Below are positions 35,901 through 43,593 of a DNA stretch of 64,000 bases, in pieces. The notes under the pieces were generated by a model. It was given only the letters and a program-made list of their open reading frames with translations, was not told where the DNA came from and did no database searches. The position numbers and the translations under genes were made by a program. Positions within the stretch are counted from its first letter, which is position 1. Every line of letters starts with the position of its first letter. The DNA is from Synanceia verrucosa (Eukaryota; Chordata; Actinopteri; Perciformes; Synanceiidae): NCBI GenBank assembly GCA_029721515.1, contig CM056552.1, forward strand, positions 11,331,001 to 11,395,000, in the 5' to 3' direction.

Positions 35901-38474
35901 AACAGTGTAAATACATGTTTGTAGTGTAGACCTACTGACCTATTTCTTCTTGATTTCAGGAAGTCAACCTGAAACAAAAAGTCCATTATGGACACATCGA
36001 AGGGTATTATCCCGCTTAGCTTATTTTGTGTGTTTTGCTTTCAGAAACCATAACTGTAATCCCCGATAACATCCAAGAGTTTACCAATATCTGGAACAAT
36101 CATTGCCTTTTTAATGTCATGCAATGGAAAAGTGTCTCACTGCTACAGTAAACAGGACGGACCTTAGCTGCACTTGGCAACGGGCGATATTTCCAGTTAA
36201 AGTCAGCCAACAGATGGTTTGACTCAGACCTAGAAAGTTAATGTTGTGCTATCAAGATTTAACCAGTCAGTAGCTTATTAGATAAATATACTGTAGTTCA
36301 ACAGCATGTTCAATGACTCGACTGGCTAGCTAAACAGTCCTGCCACTGTCGTCCAAATTGATATCAACATTCTTATGAAAACTCTATTGGCATAATGTTA
36401 GCATAGAAGAGCCATTATGCTAGCAAGACAACAACAACGGTTGACAAACCGTAACTGTAATTTCACCGCATGTTTAACAACAACATTTGCTATCTATACA
36501 GAAATGTCATTATTCAAGCAGCAGCCTGAAGTAGTCAATTGAATAGCAAATGGGATGTAGGCTGATTACTTCAGGGATATAAGTTCAGAGGGACACTTTG
36601 ACTTTCTTCTTCTTCAGCTTTCTGTTACAGATGTCGCCCTTTGGTGTTTCAGAGGATGAGATACTGACGAACGAAACGTTTGTATCGTCACCCCGCAAAC
36701 CCACTTTACGTCAGACCCACAGTTTTGACTGTGCAACATTATAAATAATGGTTAAATAACATGAAGAGAATGACATCCCTATTTCTAAAACTGTGGTTGA
36801 TGAAGTCACACACGGTCCAGATGTCTACAACTGTGGGTCTGCAGTACTCTGTGGTATGATGAATCTAAGCTGTATAAGAGATACCAATATTTTTTGCAAC
36901 CTGCACACTCATAGAAAACAGTGAACAGGCAGACAGTTTTCACTGGAACTACTTTCACTGCAGCAGGTGTCAACGGACACTCTGCAGTCAATCAAAATCA
37001 AATATTCACCCAGATGGTGGTATAATAAAATTTAAAATGCATTTTCTACCTTTTAGATTCTGAATGATCTACATTTCATTTGTAGCACAGTTCATAGACA
37101 CTACTGTCAATAGAAACTATGCTAACTCTGCTGCAGTATATGAAGCGCTGGACGAACCACATTGACCAACGACGGCTACTTTTTTAAAAAATCTCCTTAC
37201 TTTTTCCTATTGTGTATGCCAACAAATTTCTTTTAGGATGAATAAAGCTTTATCTTATCTTAACAAACACCCAAAGCCTATTCGTAAAGTCGCCTTTTCC
37301 ACCAAAGTCACCTTTGTTGTTCATATGTTTCAGAGTAGACTGCAGTTCCTCTAGGTTGATTTGTAACCAAAGCATCTGAGAAGAAGCTATTATTGCACCC
37401 TGTGATTATATACTTTAGAAGATTAATCCGCATTGGGCTGTTTTATACTAAAACTATTATCCAACATGTGTAGCTTATAGTGAGTTATCCTGATTTAAAA
37501 TGGTGACTTGCTCTAAGAGAAAGCCTGTGCTCCGTCCGTCTGTGTGAATAAAACTGAGCGAAACCATAACTGAGAAGGTGATGCTCTGCTGATGCACAGA
37601 GGGGTTGTAGTTCTCACAGTGAAGTTGTCTCTAAAAGGCTGAGAGGACGACCCTCCTATATAGCCTTCATCCTGCACTGTCTGTTCCAATAGCCTGCAGT
37701 GTCACTGTTCCCGACTCTCTGGGTGGTTCATCCAGTCACATATTTAGCAGCAGACAGTAAAATCCTTTCATGGTTCATAATTCATACAGACAGCATACAT
37801 TATTTATGGACTTTCTGAACTGTTAGCTGTGTGATCTTCTCAAGCATTCCCTTCAGATACTACACACATTGTCCTGGAGTGTCAGGGAAAGTCATTGCTC
37901 ACCATATTGCCTTTAAAAATGACTGAAATGTGGAAGGAGAAGTTGTAAAATGTACCAAGATGTCTCCAAGTATTCTCTGTGTGTACCTGTGGTGCATGAC
38001 CTCCAGTCTGCTGGAAATATTGCCCAAGGTGAATAGGTACATTCCCTTGTTGGGTGTGCAGCATCAGATCAGTCTGACAGAAATACCAGCAGCACTTTGA
38101 AACAAATCATCAAGCTCCAGCAGTTTACATGGCCACACATGCAGGGCTTGGCATGTTCATGAACACATCTCTTCAGCAGCACAGGAACCAGTTCAGCCAA
38201 GTTGCATCACGTGGATTTAAGCTTTGTCCCATTTTCCAGGTAAATGTATGAGACATGAGGACAAAAAATGAAAGGCTGTCATGCATAACTATGAGATGCG
38301 TCCCGCCCCACAGCACTGCACACTGAAAGCAATAGCTTGTGGTAAAGTTACGCAATAGTGCCTTGACACACTGAATAACAATGCGCCCAGGCCTGCACGT
38401 TACCAACCTTTCACTTGGGTCTCATATTCGGCAATAATCTCTTTGTCCTTCTTGACTTTCGCATGAGATGACAT
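7531..38474 (-). CDS. srgap3: srgap3: SLIT-ROBO Rho GTPase-activating protein 3 (22 coding exons, complete)
   Basis: The gene encodes a cytoplasmic, membrane-bending Rho/Rac GTPase activator that acts in neurite outgrowth and Slit-Robo signalling. Coding exons run from 38474 (ATG) down to 7531 (TAG stop). All 22 have AG/GT borders and compatible phases, totalling 3339 nt, or 1112 residues against about 1099 in mammalian srGAP3. Domain order: F-BAR with its coiled-coil extension at about residues 20-480, RhoGAP at about 515-690 with the arginine finger near Arg545 (GIFRVPGSQ), SH3 at about 750-803, then a Ser/Pro-rich tail. It is assigned to srGAP3 rather than srGAP1 or srGAP2 because the middle (TLDATMQTLQDMLTVEDFDV), the SPEKRRLATFGSAG block and the tail (GSPGITPTDRVFP) match srGAP3. 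Intron 1 is 8.2 kb and intron 4 is 5.1 kb. A single-base error at any predicted splice site is possible; overall identity is very secure. Confidence 0.95.
8753..9068 (-). CDS. srgap3: srgap3 coding exon 21
   Basis: Encodes residues 853-958, a Pro/Arg/Ser-rich tail containing VRVRSDGA, SPEKRRLATFGSAG and RHASLGDHKTLEAEALAE, all diagnostic of srGAP3. Borders are ctggtag|G and GAG|gtgaga. Confidence 0.94.
9155..9301 (-). CDS. srgap3: srgap3 coding exon 20
   Basis: Encodes residues 804-852, the start of the disordered tail (DDAFSDSVQRSDSAASSGPH ...). It is less conserved than the domains, but phases and the DDAFSDS block match srGAP3. Borders are tatcag|G and GGAAG|gtcagt. Confidence 0.88.
9938..10118 (-). 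CDS. srgap3: srgap3 coding exon 19 (SH3 domain)
   Basis: Encodes residues 744-803, essentially the whole SH3 domain. ALYDY-like AIAKFDYVGRSPRELSFKKG is followed by the WW pair in SEDWWEGRHNGVDGLIPHQY, which forms the proline-ligand groove. Borders are ttgcag|AG and GACAT|gtgagt. Confidence 0.96.
10209..10282 (-). CDS. srgap3: srgap3 coding exon 18
   Basis: A short acidic linker exon, residues 719-743 (ESPHSEPGALDEVDNGTGPN ...), joining RhoGAP to SH3. Borders are cattcag|T and GAAG|gtgagt. Confidence 0.93.
10880..11107 (-). CDS. srgap3: srgap3 coding exon 17
   Basis: Encodes residues 643-718, the end of RhoGAP (MMDPYNLAICFGPTLMPIPD, then VIIHHEVIFPGQRELDGPVY). Borders are ttttcag|T and TACTG|gtaagt. 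Confidence 0.95.
11180..11285 (-). CDS. srgap3: srgap3 coding exon 16
   Basis: Encodes residues 608-642 of RhoGAP (KLDSGAERAHHLQQIIVTLQ ... RYLFAFLN) plus two bases. Borders are ttgcag|AG and CCA|gtaagt. Confidence 0.94.
11374..11508 (-). CDS. srgap3: srgap3 coding exon 15
   Basis: Encodes residues 563-607 of RhoGAP, including SVAGVLKLYFRGLENPLFPK with the conserved Lys of the GAP fold. Borders are ctgtag|GA and ACCA|gtgagt. Confidence 0.95.
11805..11882 (-). CDS. srgap3: srgap3 coding exon 14 (arginine finger)
   Basis: Encodes residues 537-562 (GLQQQGIFRVPGSQVEVNDI ...). Arg545 in GIFRV is the predicted catalytic arginine finger of the RhoGAP domain. Borders are ccacag|GT and AGAG|gttagt. 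Confidence 0.94.
12422..12444. repeat. Poly-T tract
   Basis: An uninterrupted run of about 23 T in srgap3 intron 13. On the minus strand it is a poly-A, possibly a retroposon tail remnant. Confidence 0.8.
12735..12795 (-). CDS. srgap3: srgap3 coding exon 13
   Basis: A 61-nt exon encoding DSGQAIPVVVESCVRYINLY, residues 517-536, the start of the RhoGAP fold. Borders are ctggcag|GAC and TATG|gtaggt. Confidence 0.94.
12796..14074 (-). other. srgap3 intron 12
   Basis: This 1.28-kb intron has no recognised exon. It contains a G-rich/C-rich stretch near 13269-13345 that produces a Pro-rich open frame on the minus strand, which I do not consider coding. No clear transposon was seen. Confidence 0.6.
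14075..14177 (-). CDS. srgap3: srgap3 coding exon 12
   Basis: Encodes residues 482-516 (PPTLPPKPQRMRKSRPRSIF ... NMEAFIQ), the Pro/basic linker immediately before the RhoGAP domain. The acceptor is ctccccag|G and the donor CAG|gtatta. The first G completes the Arg codon begun in the microexon. Confidence 0.93.
14328..14460 (+). repeat. Teleost dispersed repeat, GTTAGCTTAGCTTAGCA family, copy 1
   Basis: Contains TGGTTAGCTTAGCTTAGCAC followed by AAAGACTGGAAATGGGGAAA and CAGCTAGCCTGG. Three further copies lie at about 17655, 35757 and 46610, all on the plus strand. This copy is in srgap3 intron 11. Confidence 0.65.
14981..15008 (-). CDS. srgap3: srgap3 microexon 11 (28 nt)
   Basis: A 28-nt exon whose borders are ttttag|GGGAG and AACAAG|gtaag. 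It was found because exons 10 and 12 do not join in phase. With it, the junction reads GEGERAEYGTTRPP, matching the srGAP3 linker between F-BAR and RhoGAP. Residues 473-482 are involved. Direct joining of exons 10 and 12 would shift the frame. Confidence 0.88.
15009..16560 (-). other. srgap3 intron 10
   Basis: A 1.55-kb intron between the 28-nt microexon and exon 10. It holds the 12-bp tandem repeat at 15777-15824. Otherwise it is AT-rich unique-looking sequence with no recognised exon. Confidence 0.6.
15777..15824. repeat. 12-bp tandem repeat, four units
   Basis: Unit TTTGCGAATCAG is repeated four times head to tail; the last unit ends in CAC rather than CAG. The repeat is nearly perfect and therefore young. 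It sits in srgap3 intron 10. Confidence 0.95.
16561..16645 (-). CDS. srgap3: srgap3 coding exon 10
   Basis: Encodes residues 445-472 (KYKEFLNGSNLIVKLQAKHD ... TLGE) plus one base, the last coiled coil of the extended F-BAR. Borders are ctgcag|AAA and GAAG|gtgaca. Confidence 0.94.
16739..16936 (-). CDS. srgap3: srgap3 coding exon 9
   Basis: Encodes residues 379-444, containing the srGAP3-type sequence TLDATMQTLQDMLTVEDFDV and the KRRANQQETEGFYFT end. Borders are gtgtcag|GTG and ACT|gtgagt. Confidence 0.95.
16937..18632 (-). other. srgap3 intron 8
   Basis: A 1.70-kb intron holding one copy of the GTTAGCTTAGC repeat. No alternative exon was recognised. Confidence 0.6.
17655..17880 (+). repeat. 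GTTAGCTTAGCTTAGCA family, copy 2
   Basis: Begins with GACATTTTGGAAAATGTGCT-type sequence and includes ATGTTAGCTTAGCTTAGCAC, then CAACAGCTAGTCTTGATCTG. It has the same order of blocks as the other copies, more diverged. Confidence 0.6.
18633..18734 (-). CDS. srgap3: srgap3 coding exon 8
   Basis: A 34-codon coiled-coil exon, residues 345-378 (VCQVSAQQPVQTELLMRYHQ ... IENEE), in the F-BAR C-terminal extension. Borders are tcccag|GTG and GAG|gtgagc. Confidence 0.95.
18859..19080 (-). CDS. srgap3: srgap3 coding exon 7
   Basis: Encodes residues 271-344, with CCDLGFHASLARSLRTYLSA and FCPPARFDYQPHMGDE, the end of the core F-BAR helices. Borders are cctcag|TGT and GAG|gtgagt. The exon is phase 0 at both ends. 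Confidence 0.95.
19197..19325 (-). CDS. srgap3: srgap3 coding exon 6
   Basis: Encodes residues 228-270 of the F-BAR domain (RQAKYFENKLKCTKARNDYL ... YYIHDVSDMID). Borders are cccctag|AGA and GAT|gtaagt. Confidence 0.94.
19522..19713 (-). CDS. srgap3: srgap3 coding exon 5
   Basis: Encodes residues 164-227, from VMKTYHMYHTESLSAESKL to the basic stretch RRSSVKKMEKMKEK. In mammals this exon lies at the tip of the F-BAR dimer. Borders are tgttacag|GTG and AAG|gtctgt. Confidence 0.95.
21336..21386 (+). repeat. Tc1 left terminal inverted repeat
   Basis: A 51-bp repeat, identical in reverse complement to 22891-22941. The TA dinucleotide lies immediately outside. Confidence 0.95.
21617..22644 (+). 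pseudogene. Tc1-type DD34E transposase, broken by a frameshift and a stop
   Basis: Reading starts at ATG 21617 with a paired-like helix-turn-helix region (MSERQVAKKLKISKTAVHS) and GRGRKRLSTPRDDR. The catalytic core follows: FSDES, QLDNAPCH and SPDLNPIENLW, with exactly 34 residues between the second Asp and the Glu. The frame is lost near 22010-22025, where a one-base indel moves the core to another frame. A TAA at 22189-22191 sits where the family has a sense codon in the GGG-x-VMIWG motif. All three catalytic acidic residues survive, so inactivation looks recent. Confidence 0.9.
22891..22941 (-). repeat. Tc1 right terminal inverted repeat
   Basis: Perfect partner of the left 51-bp repeat, followed by TA at 22942-22943. 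Confidence 0.95.
23536..23547. repeat. SINE target-site duplication, left
   Basis: ACCACCAGTACA, identical to 23901-23912. Confidence 0.9.
23548..23900 (-). mobile_element. tRNA-derived SINE with 12-bp target duplication
   Basis: On the minus strand the element begins with a tRNA-like head: TGGCATGGTGG resembling an A box and GGTTCGAATCCC as a B box. It continues through the widespread teleost body (GTTTGCATGTTCTCCCCGTG, TCTCTCCGGGTACTCCCGC, GGGATAGGCTCCAGCC) and ends in a GGATGG-type tail. The direct repeat ACCACCAGTACA flanks it at 23536-23547 and 23901-23912, fixing both ends. Confidence 0.92.
23901..23912. repeat. SINE target-site duplication, right
   Basis: ACCACCAGTACA, identical to 23536-23547. 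Confidence 0.9.
24848..24910 (-). CDS. srgap3: srgap3 coding exon 4
   Basis: A 63-nt, 21-codon exon encoding SKDIGVQMHEELVKVTNELY plus T, residues 143-163 of the F-BAR domain. It has a ttacag acceptor and gtgagt donor and is phase 0 at both ends. Confidence 0.93.
24911..26446 (-). other. srgap3 intron 3
   Basis: A 1.54-kb intron. It is partly GC-richer (25240-25330, 25600-25730) with short open frames that match no family I recognise. No clear transposon ends. Confidence 0.55.
26447..26609 (-). CDS. srgap3: srgap3 coding exon 3
   Basis: Encodes residues 88-142 of the F-BAR domain, containing VNCWYLVLDQTRRESRDHAT and ending LFKK. The acceptor is tttcag|A and the donor AAG|gtcaga. Confidence 0.95.
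26891..26941. repeat. (AC)n microsatellite
   Basis: About 25 AC dinucleotides with one ACGC interruption, in srgap3 intron 2. Confidence 0.97.
27211..27252. repeat. (AAT)n microsatellite, imperfect
   Basis: AATAATAAT runs interrupted by GAT and TTAT. On the minus strand this yields a meaningless Tyr-rich frame. Confidence 0.93.
30041..30236 (-). CDS. srgap3: srgap3 coding exon 2
   Basis: Encodes residues 23-87, the first F-BAR helix, including LEQQSESRLQLLQDLQEFF and the KLAERYSAKIRSS segment. Borders are ctgcag|AG and AA|gtgagt. The exon enters in phase 1 and leaves in phase 2. Confidence 0.95.
34528..34553. repeat. (GA)n microsatellite
   Basis: Thirteen perfect GA units in srgap3 intron 1. 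Confidence 0.97.
34830..34837. repeat. hAT target-site duplication, left
   Basis: GTACAAAC, repeated exactly at 35566-35573. Confidence 0.85.
34838..35565. mobile_element. Non-autonomous hAT-type element, 728 bp, with 8-bp target duplication
   Basis: The octamer GTACAAAC occurs at 34830-34837 and again at 35566-35573. The enclosed segment starts TAGGGGTGAGCAATATGG and ends as the reverse complement of TAAGGGTAGGTGGTATAA, imperfect inverted ends of hAT type. An 8-bp duplication is the hAT signature. The interior has no transposase and carries GCTAACGTAAATTAGCATTG-like sequence common in teleost non-autonomous hATs. Confidence 0.85.
35566..35573. repeat. hAT target-site duplication, right
   Basis: GTACAAAC, repeated exactly at 34830-34837. 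Confidence 0.85.
35757..35920 (+). repeat. GTTAGCTTAGCTTAGCA family, copy 3
   Basis: CAGTTAGCTTAGCTTAGCAT is followed by AGAGACTGGAAACAGATAGC and then AGCACCTCTACAACTCACTG. These blocks recur in the same order in the other copies. Confidence 0.65.
37220..37261 (-). repeat. GATAA-type retroposon tail, reversed
   Basis: GGATGAATAAAGCTTTATCTTATCTTAA is the reverse complement of the GATAAGATAA + CTTTATT tail seen at 3957. Confidence 0.45.
38408..38474 (-). CDS. srgap3: srgap3 coding exon 1
   Basis: Encodes residues 1-22 (MSSHAKVKKDKEIIAEYETQ...) plus one base. The ATG was chosen because the N-terminus aligns residue for residue with mammalian srGAP3. The donor is AAAG|gttggta. The upstream minus-strand sequence is richer in CpG, as expected of a 5'UTR. 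Confidence 0.93.
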
Positions 38475-39263
38475 TTTGGGGCAGAGCAGGTTGAGCAATC
38501 CTCGGTAGGAATCAGCGTCTCGGTGGCCACAATGCAGCGCCTGGTCACCGTCAGTCCTCTCCGGATAGTTGAGCAACAATCAGACACGAACCATCGCAGC
38601 TTGACTCAACTTCAAGACATCAAAACGCACTTGAGGCTCTGCGACGCCGCTGCGCTGCGTTCAAGGCGACGTCGACGCTAAAAGTGCATAATGATCTCCG
38701 TCCCCTGACCACTCCTCTTCTCCAGTGAATCGGTAAACAGTTCACGTCTGATATTACATTTCCTGAAGCCTGGAGGGGAAAAGAAAAGCAGCTACGGTAA
38801 AAAGCACCGAGCTCCTTCTGCACAACAACTGTACAGTCTGCCTGTGTGGTTTTTTTTCCTCCCTCTCTGCAAGTTCAATGCTGCTGCAGAAAAAAAGGCT
38901 GAATGGATGTGAAAGTCAATGTGAGACTCCTCCCACAGCCCCCCCTTCACCACTTTTTTTCTCTCCTCATGGATGATTTAAGATTTGTCTGAGGGAACTG
39001 ATATGCAAACATGTGCCAATTGCTGTTGCTGTTACTCCACAGCTGAAGGATTATAGAGATAGTGTGTTTGTGATTTAGGGTTTGAAGCTGACTGCAGAAC
39101 ACAGGATCAGTTGTCCAACTATTTCAGCCATTTTTAATTCAAATTTAGCTAATGTTATAGGTTATGTTGGTAAAATATATATATGCTGATCACCAGAGAC
39201 ATAACATAAGATAGTAAGGAAGTGGATGATCTGGCATCTATTAGCATCTCCATGCTGCAATAT

Positions 39264-39264
<1 letters not shown>

Positions 39265-39304
<40 letters not shown>
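39265..39304. repeat. (CA)n microsatellite
   Basis: Twenty uninterrupted CA units. Confidence 0.97.
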
Positions 39305-39307
<3 letters not shown>

Positions 39308-40593
39308 GTACATAGTAGTAATTGTATGTCCTCAGATGTCTTTTTTATCAGACCAACGATCTAAAACCCAAATGTTTAACCCTAACCCTAATCTTAACCC
39401 TCTGCATAAAAAAAATATTCTTTTTCATCTCTAAACTGGGCTAATTTCTGTCAACCAACTCATCAATTAATCCATTAGTCATTGTATCTCTGGAAAAAAA
39501 ATCTCTGATATTACTGTAGCCTGCTGTGTTATAATGTTGTTGTAACAGTAATTAATTAAGCAGTTAATTTATAGAAGAAATAATGCTCCAAAATAACAAT
39601 TTTGTGTTCAGAATAAGCCAGACTGGAGCCGATACTTGTGGAAACAACTAACTGACATGACAGAAACTTATTTCTGAGGTGTTTCAAATGACTGACTGAA
39701 GTCATTCTGCACTCCACAGCTATATATGAGGATGATGGATTGTCTCCCCAGAGAAAGACATGATGGCTCAATGTGTCACTCCACTCTGCTCTCTCTCCCT
39801 CTCAGAGCTCCTCACAGCACCACAGCTCTCAGACAAATGCTGTCAAATGACTTCCTGTGGCTTCTCAAGTGTAACTCTACGCCACGTCTTCAAAACGTGC
39901 TCTTGTCTCAAAGCAATGTAAACCTCTGCAGAGGACAGGGAATAAGAGCTTTCCCCTTTTGAGACTGTAATTTGAATTGTGTCAAGAAATCCTGCTCAGC
40001 CTTTGCACCCACTTCTCAGGAAGTCTGTGGGCTACTGGCAGCCTGTGACAACTGTTCAAGCTGGGAGAGCGCCCAGGAGAAATCTGCAGGGAAGCCTTCA
40101 GTTGTCGCAATGCAATCACAGAGTAAGCCTGATAAAAGTTGGGGTGGGTTAGAAAATAATGTGAAAAATCTGCATCTAACTAGGCTGTGGAAACTTTAAC
40201 TCCATCCACTTCAAGGCACCTTCAGGACGATGATCATTACCTGGTCCACTTCAGGGGGCTAATAAAGGTTCAGCATTATTACAGCAGTCTTTGTGGAGTT
40301 ACTCAGGATTATGTTGAAAATTACCCATATAAATTATATGATTTAAGAATAGATTTACATAATTTATTATTTTACATTTACCAATATATATATTTATATA
40401 ACGTCATTTATACTGCATGGTTAGTGGATAGCATCAAATTATGCAGCTGACCTTAATTGTAAATTACAAATATAATATTATATTTGGTATAAATTGTTAT
40501 TCATATTTGCAGTGTCTCAAAGCAACTGATGGAGCTTGAGAGTAGAGATCATGGTTAAATGGTTGTTATACTGTACATAAGATAACATGAGAT

Positions 40594-40660
40594 AGGCTAA
40601 GATAAGATAAGATAAGATAATCCTTTGTTCGTCTCACAAATAGGGATATTTGTAGTGGAT
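40594..40660 (+). repeat. GATAA-type retroposon tail
   Basis: GATAAGATAAGATAAGATAA leads into TCCTTTGTTCGTCTCACAAA, related to the copy at 3957. Confidence 0.5.
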
Positions 40661-42221
40661 ACTGCATCATTACAATAAAGGCCAATATAAAAAATAAGAA
40701 CCAGTGACATTATGTCACATTACATGCTTACCATAAAATTTATTGATAAAATATCTCGATATTAGCCTGACAAGCCAGACTATGACATCTACTATGCAAA
40801 AATATTTTTTGCCGCTAGGGTGCATCTAGATTTCTAGGCTATCGAAATATAATTTGAATGTAGCTATTTCACTTAAAATTACTTTTTCTATTTTTTTCCA
40901 TTTATTTATCACAAACCTAAAACTGAAAAAAGGTTAATTCAAACAAATACAAAAACATTAATGTTGCAGTTTAATCAGTGTATTTATGTATTTCCACATT
41001 TTGCAACTTCATACTGCTACTACTACAACTAGTACTACTACTTCCACTACAGCTCATGAGGTAAGAGTTACCAACCATATGTACTTTTTGCCATGCCATT
41101 GTTTTATTTTTAGGAAATTAAAGAAATATTAATAACGGGCTTAAACATGACACCTAACTTTAAAGGACAACCAGACGGTTTGGCTCACATTTAAACATGG
41201 GTGTGAATGTTCTGAGACAAACTGGTATGTGTAAACCATTTTGTTGAATATGCCACTGTGTGAGGTGTTTGTTCATACCAGAGGCTGTTTGTTAAAAGGT
41301 GATTTCCAGGTTTCCAGAGCACCACACCTAACTTTTATGAAAGAGGCATTAAGGGTCATTAACATAATAACACCATTAATCCTGAGATGCTGCCCTTTGA
41401 CTAGCAGTGTTGCTGGTCCCTTCACTTCCCTTCCCAGAGGATATGTCTAAAGACTACACAAGCCTGATACACACATGAATGGAAAGTACTACACAGTGAA
41501 TACATCCCTAAAAATGTTGTATAAAACCATGTAGTCACATGCGTCTGTCCCTACATTAAAGATTCTGCAGGGCACTATTCTTAATATATTGTAGTATATT
41601 GCGTCTATGCCTGTCATATGAAATGTGCCACATAAATATAACGTGATGATTGATTAAGGTAATATTACAATGTTTGTGTTGGACAAGAGAAATGAATTTA
41701 CCTGTAAATTGATATGTTATGAGATTATTATGTGATGCTTTTAATATAATACTATAGCTTTTAGGAGTCTGTTGGGAAGGCAGAAGGTTGATTGAGTGAT
41801 TGTTTATGAGTTTATATGGCTCTTATATGTGATGAGTGTTGTACCGTATTATGTGTGGTGTAAATTTACTGTACAAATATTTTATATATGATGTTTGAAC
41901 AATTTATCATACTTCAGCATTTCCAAACTGTATTCAAAAAATTATTTTTTTTTCCATAATTTGTGTAAATATTTGCTGTAGAAACTGAAGTTTCAGGTTG
42001 TGGTAACTGGTCCGGTTAGTTGGCATAGAGCACACATAATTTTAGCTATTTATGACAGTGTTAGAAAATAGTCATTTAATGCCCCTGAGGTAATATTGTT
42101 TTTCTTTTGATTTCATTTTGCCATGTCTTAGTTACTGTGGCACTATGCTCTTATCATTGGCATTCCTAAATTCCTAAATATATTACACAGGATAATATAT
42201 TTTGGGATTTATTAATCCATG

Positions 42222-42242
42222 CATCCATCCATCCATCCATCC
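42222..42242. repeat. (CATC)n microsatellite
   Basis: Five CATC units. Confidence 0.9.
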
Positions 42243-42714
42243 TTCACTTAGTTAGTAATTCATGCATATTTAATTTAAAAAAGAATGCTCTGTGGTACAG
42301 TCTAGCTGTGCTGCATTAACGTGGTTATTTTCAGGTGAAAAATATGACTGTCTTTTTGGCTTTTTATTGAGCTGCATTATCTTCATCTGAAGGAACTCAT
42401 GACTCCACCACTGAGCTTTTCACCAGCTGCTGAGGGGTGAGGCTACTGTAAGTGCATGACTTCCCTCTGCTGGTATGTCTGTGCAAATGATAAACAGCAA
42501 AAAAGTTCTGAAGTTCGATTCAGTCCAGACCTGAAGGAGCCACTTGGATGAGGCGTGAAACATCTTCAACAAACTTCAAACAAGTCCAGCTGACTCTTTT
42601 TTGCTCTTTTACCTCTGCTGGTAGTTTACACACCAAACAACCAGCCTGTAGCAGGCAAGGCCAACTTCAACCTGTCCTCTTTTTGCTCTTTTTTAGGGCA
42701 ATTTAAATTATTTA

Positions 42715-42842
42715 AATTGTTTTTGGAGGAAGCCAGAGTACCCAGAGAGAACCCACGCTGACACAGGGAATATGCAAACTCCCCGGGCTGGGAATCAAAC
42801 CCGGTATCTTCTTGTTGTGAGGCAAGAGAGCTAACCACAATC
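42715..42842 (-). repeat. Truncated tRNA-derived SINE, head only
   Basis: On the minus strand it reads GTGGTTAGCTCTCTTGCCTC, a B-box-like GGTTTGATTCCC, then GTTTGCATATTCCCTGTGTC and GGGTTCTCTCTGGGTACTC. This is the same family and orientation as 23548-23900. The body beyond the GGCTTCCTCC block is missing. Confidence 0.8.
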
Positions 42843-43450
42843 ATCAAAAATCATGAATTATATCTAGTAAGATATGACAAATTACTCATTCATTCATGTA
42901 CTAATAAAACTATTAATAGAGTCACAGTATCACATAAACTGTTCTTCAGATTTGGGTGAATGAATCATTGGTTTCAGTGCAGCAGACAGTGTCATTAGTA
43001 GATACTTGACCCTGGGAGTCATCTTAAATGTAGAAACAGGCGTTTCACAACGTTAAAGGGGGACTGAATGCTGTCACAGGAAAATTTCACATTAACAAAG
43101 TATGTGAACTTGACTATATGTCATCCTCCATGACATATGTGCGCCACGACATAATTCCTTTATGAAACATGAGTCCCTTAACCTTGATGATGTCACTGCT
43201 GAGAAATGTTCTGGTTGGTTTCCAGTAAGAAAGAAGGATGTTTAACCTTCTTCTAGATGGAATTATATCATGTGAACTAAACAATAAATTGTAAAAATAG
43301 ATAATTGGCACTTGTGTTACTTACTCAGAAGATGATTTTTTTTTTCCCAGTGGTGTCCCACACTGTGTGCTGGAGGGTGTTGTGTAACACTTTGTGTCAC
43401 AAGCCACTCCTTCCCACGCCTCCTAACTAGTAGTAGGTGCAGCTGAGCCA

Positions 43451-43456
43451 TATAAC
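43451..43456 (+). promoter_or_regulatory. Possible TATA box of ptgis
   Basis: TATAAC lies 72 bases before the ptgis ATG, a spacing compatible with a short 5'UTR. It was seen by eye only; there is no transcript evidence. Confidence 0.35.
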
Positions 43457-43522
43457 TGAGTCGCCAGCAGCTATGAAATAAATTATCTGCGGGACAGGAC
43501 AAGTATCAGACATTAGCAAAAC

Positions 43523-43593
43523 ATGTTATGGACAATATTCCTACTTCTCAATGGACTACTGTTACTAGTTCTCCTTTACTCCACTCGCACAAG
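43523..43593 (+). CDS. ptgis: ptgis exon 1
   Basis: Encodes residues 1-23, the hydrophobic membrane anchor (MLWTIFLLLNGLLLLVLLYS) and TRT. The ATG opens the only frame giving a P450 anchor. The donor is ACAAG|gtaaag. Confidence 0.92.

Larger units (their letters stand above)
30237..38407 (-). other. srgap3 intron 1
   Basis: The 8.2-kb first intron carries a GA microsatellite (34528), an 8-bp-TSD hAT-type element (34838-35565), one GTTAGCTTAGC repeat (35757) and a reversed GATAA tail (37220). The block 31730-32350 is unusually low in repeats and rich in homeodomain-like TAAT and ATGCATAATTA motifs, a possible enhancer. No coding exon was recognised. Confidence 0.65.
38475..43522. other. Intergenic region between divergent srgap3 and ptgis
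   Basis: Next to srgap3, 38475-38700 is the CpG-richest stretch (GACGCCGCTGCGCTGCG, GGCGACGTCGACG), consistent with its 5'UTR and promoter. The remainder holds a CA microsatellite (39265), a short telomere-like CCCTAA stretch near 39380, a GATAA tail (40594), a CATC microsatellite (42222) and a truncated SINE (42715). No exon was recognised. Confidence 0.65.

Noticed and set aside
36632..36742. 36-codon frame after a TTACAG (MSPFGVSEDEILTNETFVSS...)
   Set aside because: No donor or partner exon was evident and it lies in srgap3 intron 1 on the opposite strand. Length is within chance expectation.
7531..38474. srgap1 or srgap2 identity
   Set aside because: The linker (GERAEYGTTRPP), the SPEKRRLATFGSAG block and the tail fit srGAP3. 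srGAP1 and srGAP2 end in a DKSCT-type tail.
39379..39404. Telomere-like CCCTAA repeat
   Set aside because: Only about three imperfect units (TAACCCTAACCCTAATCTTAACCC). This is too short for a meaningful interstitial telomere.
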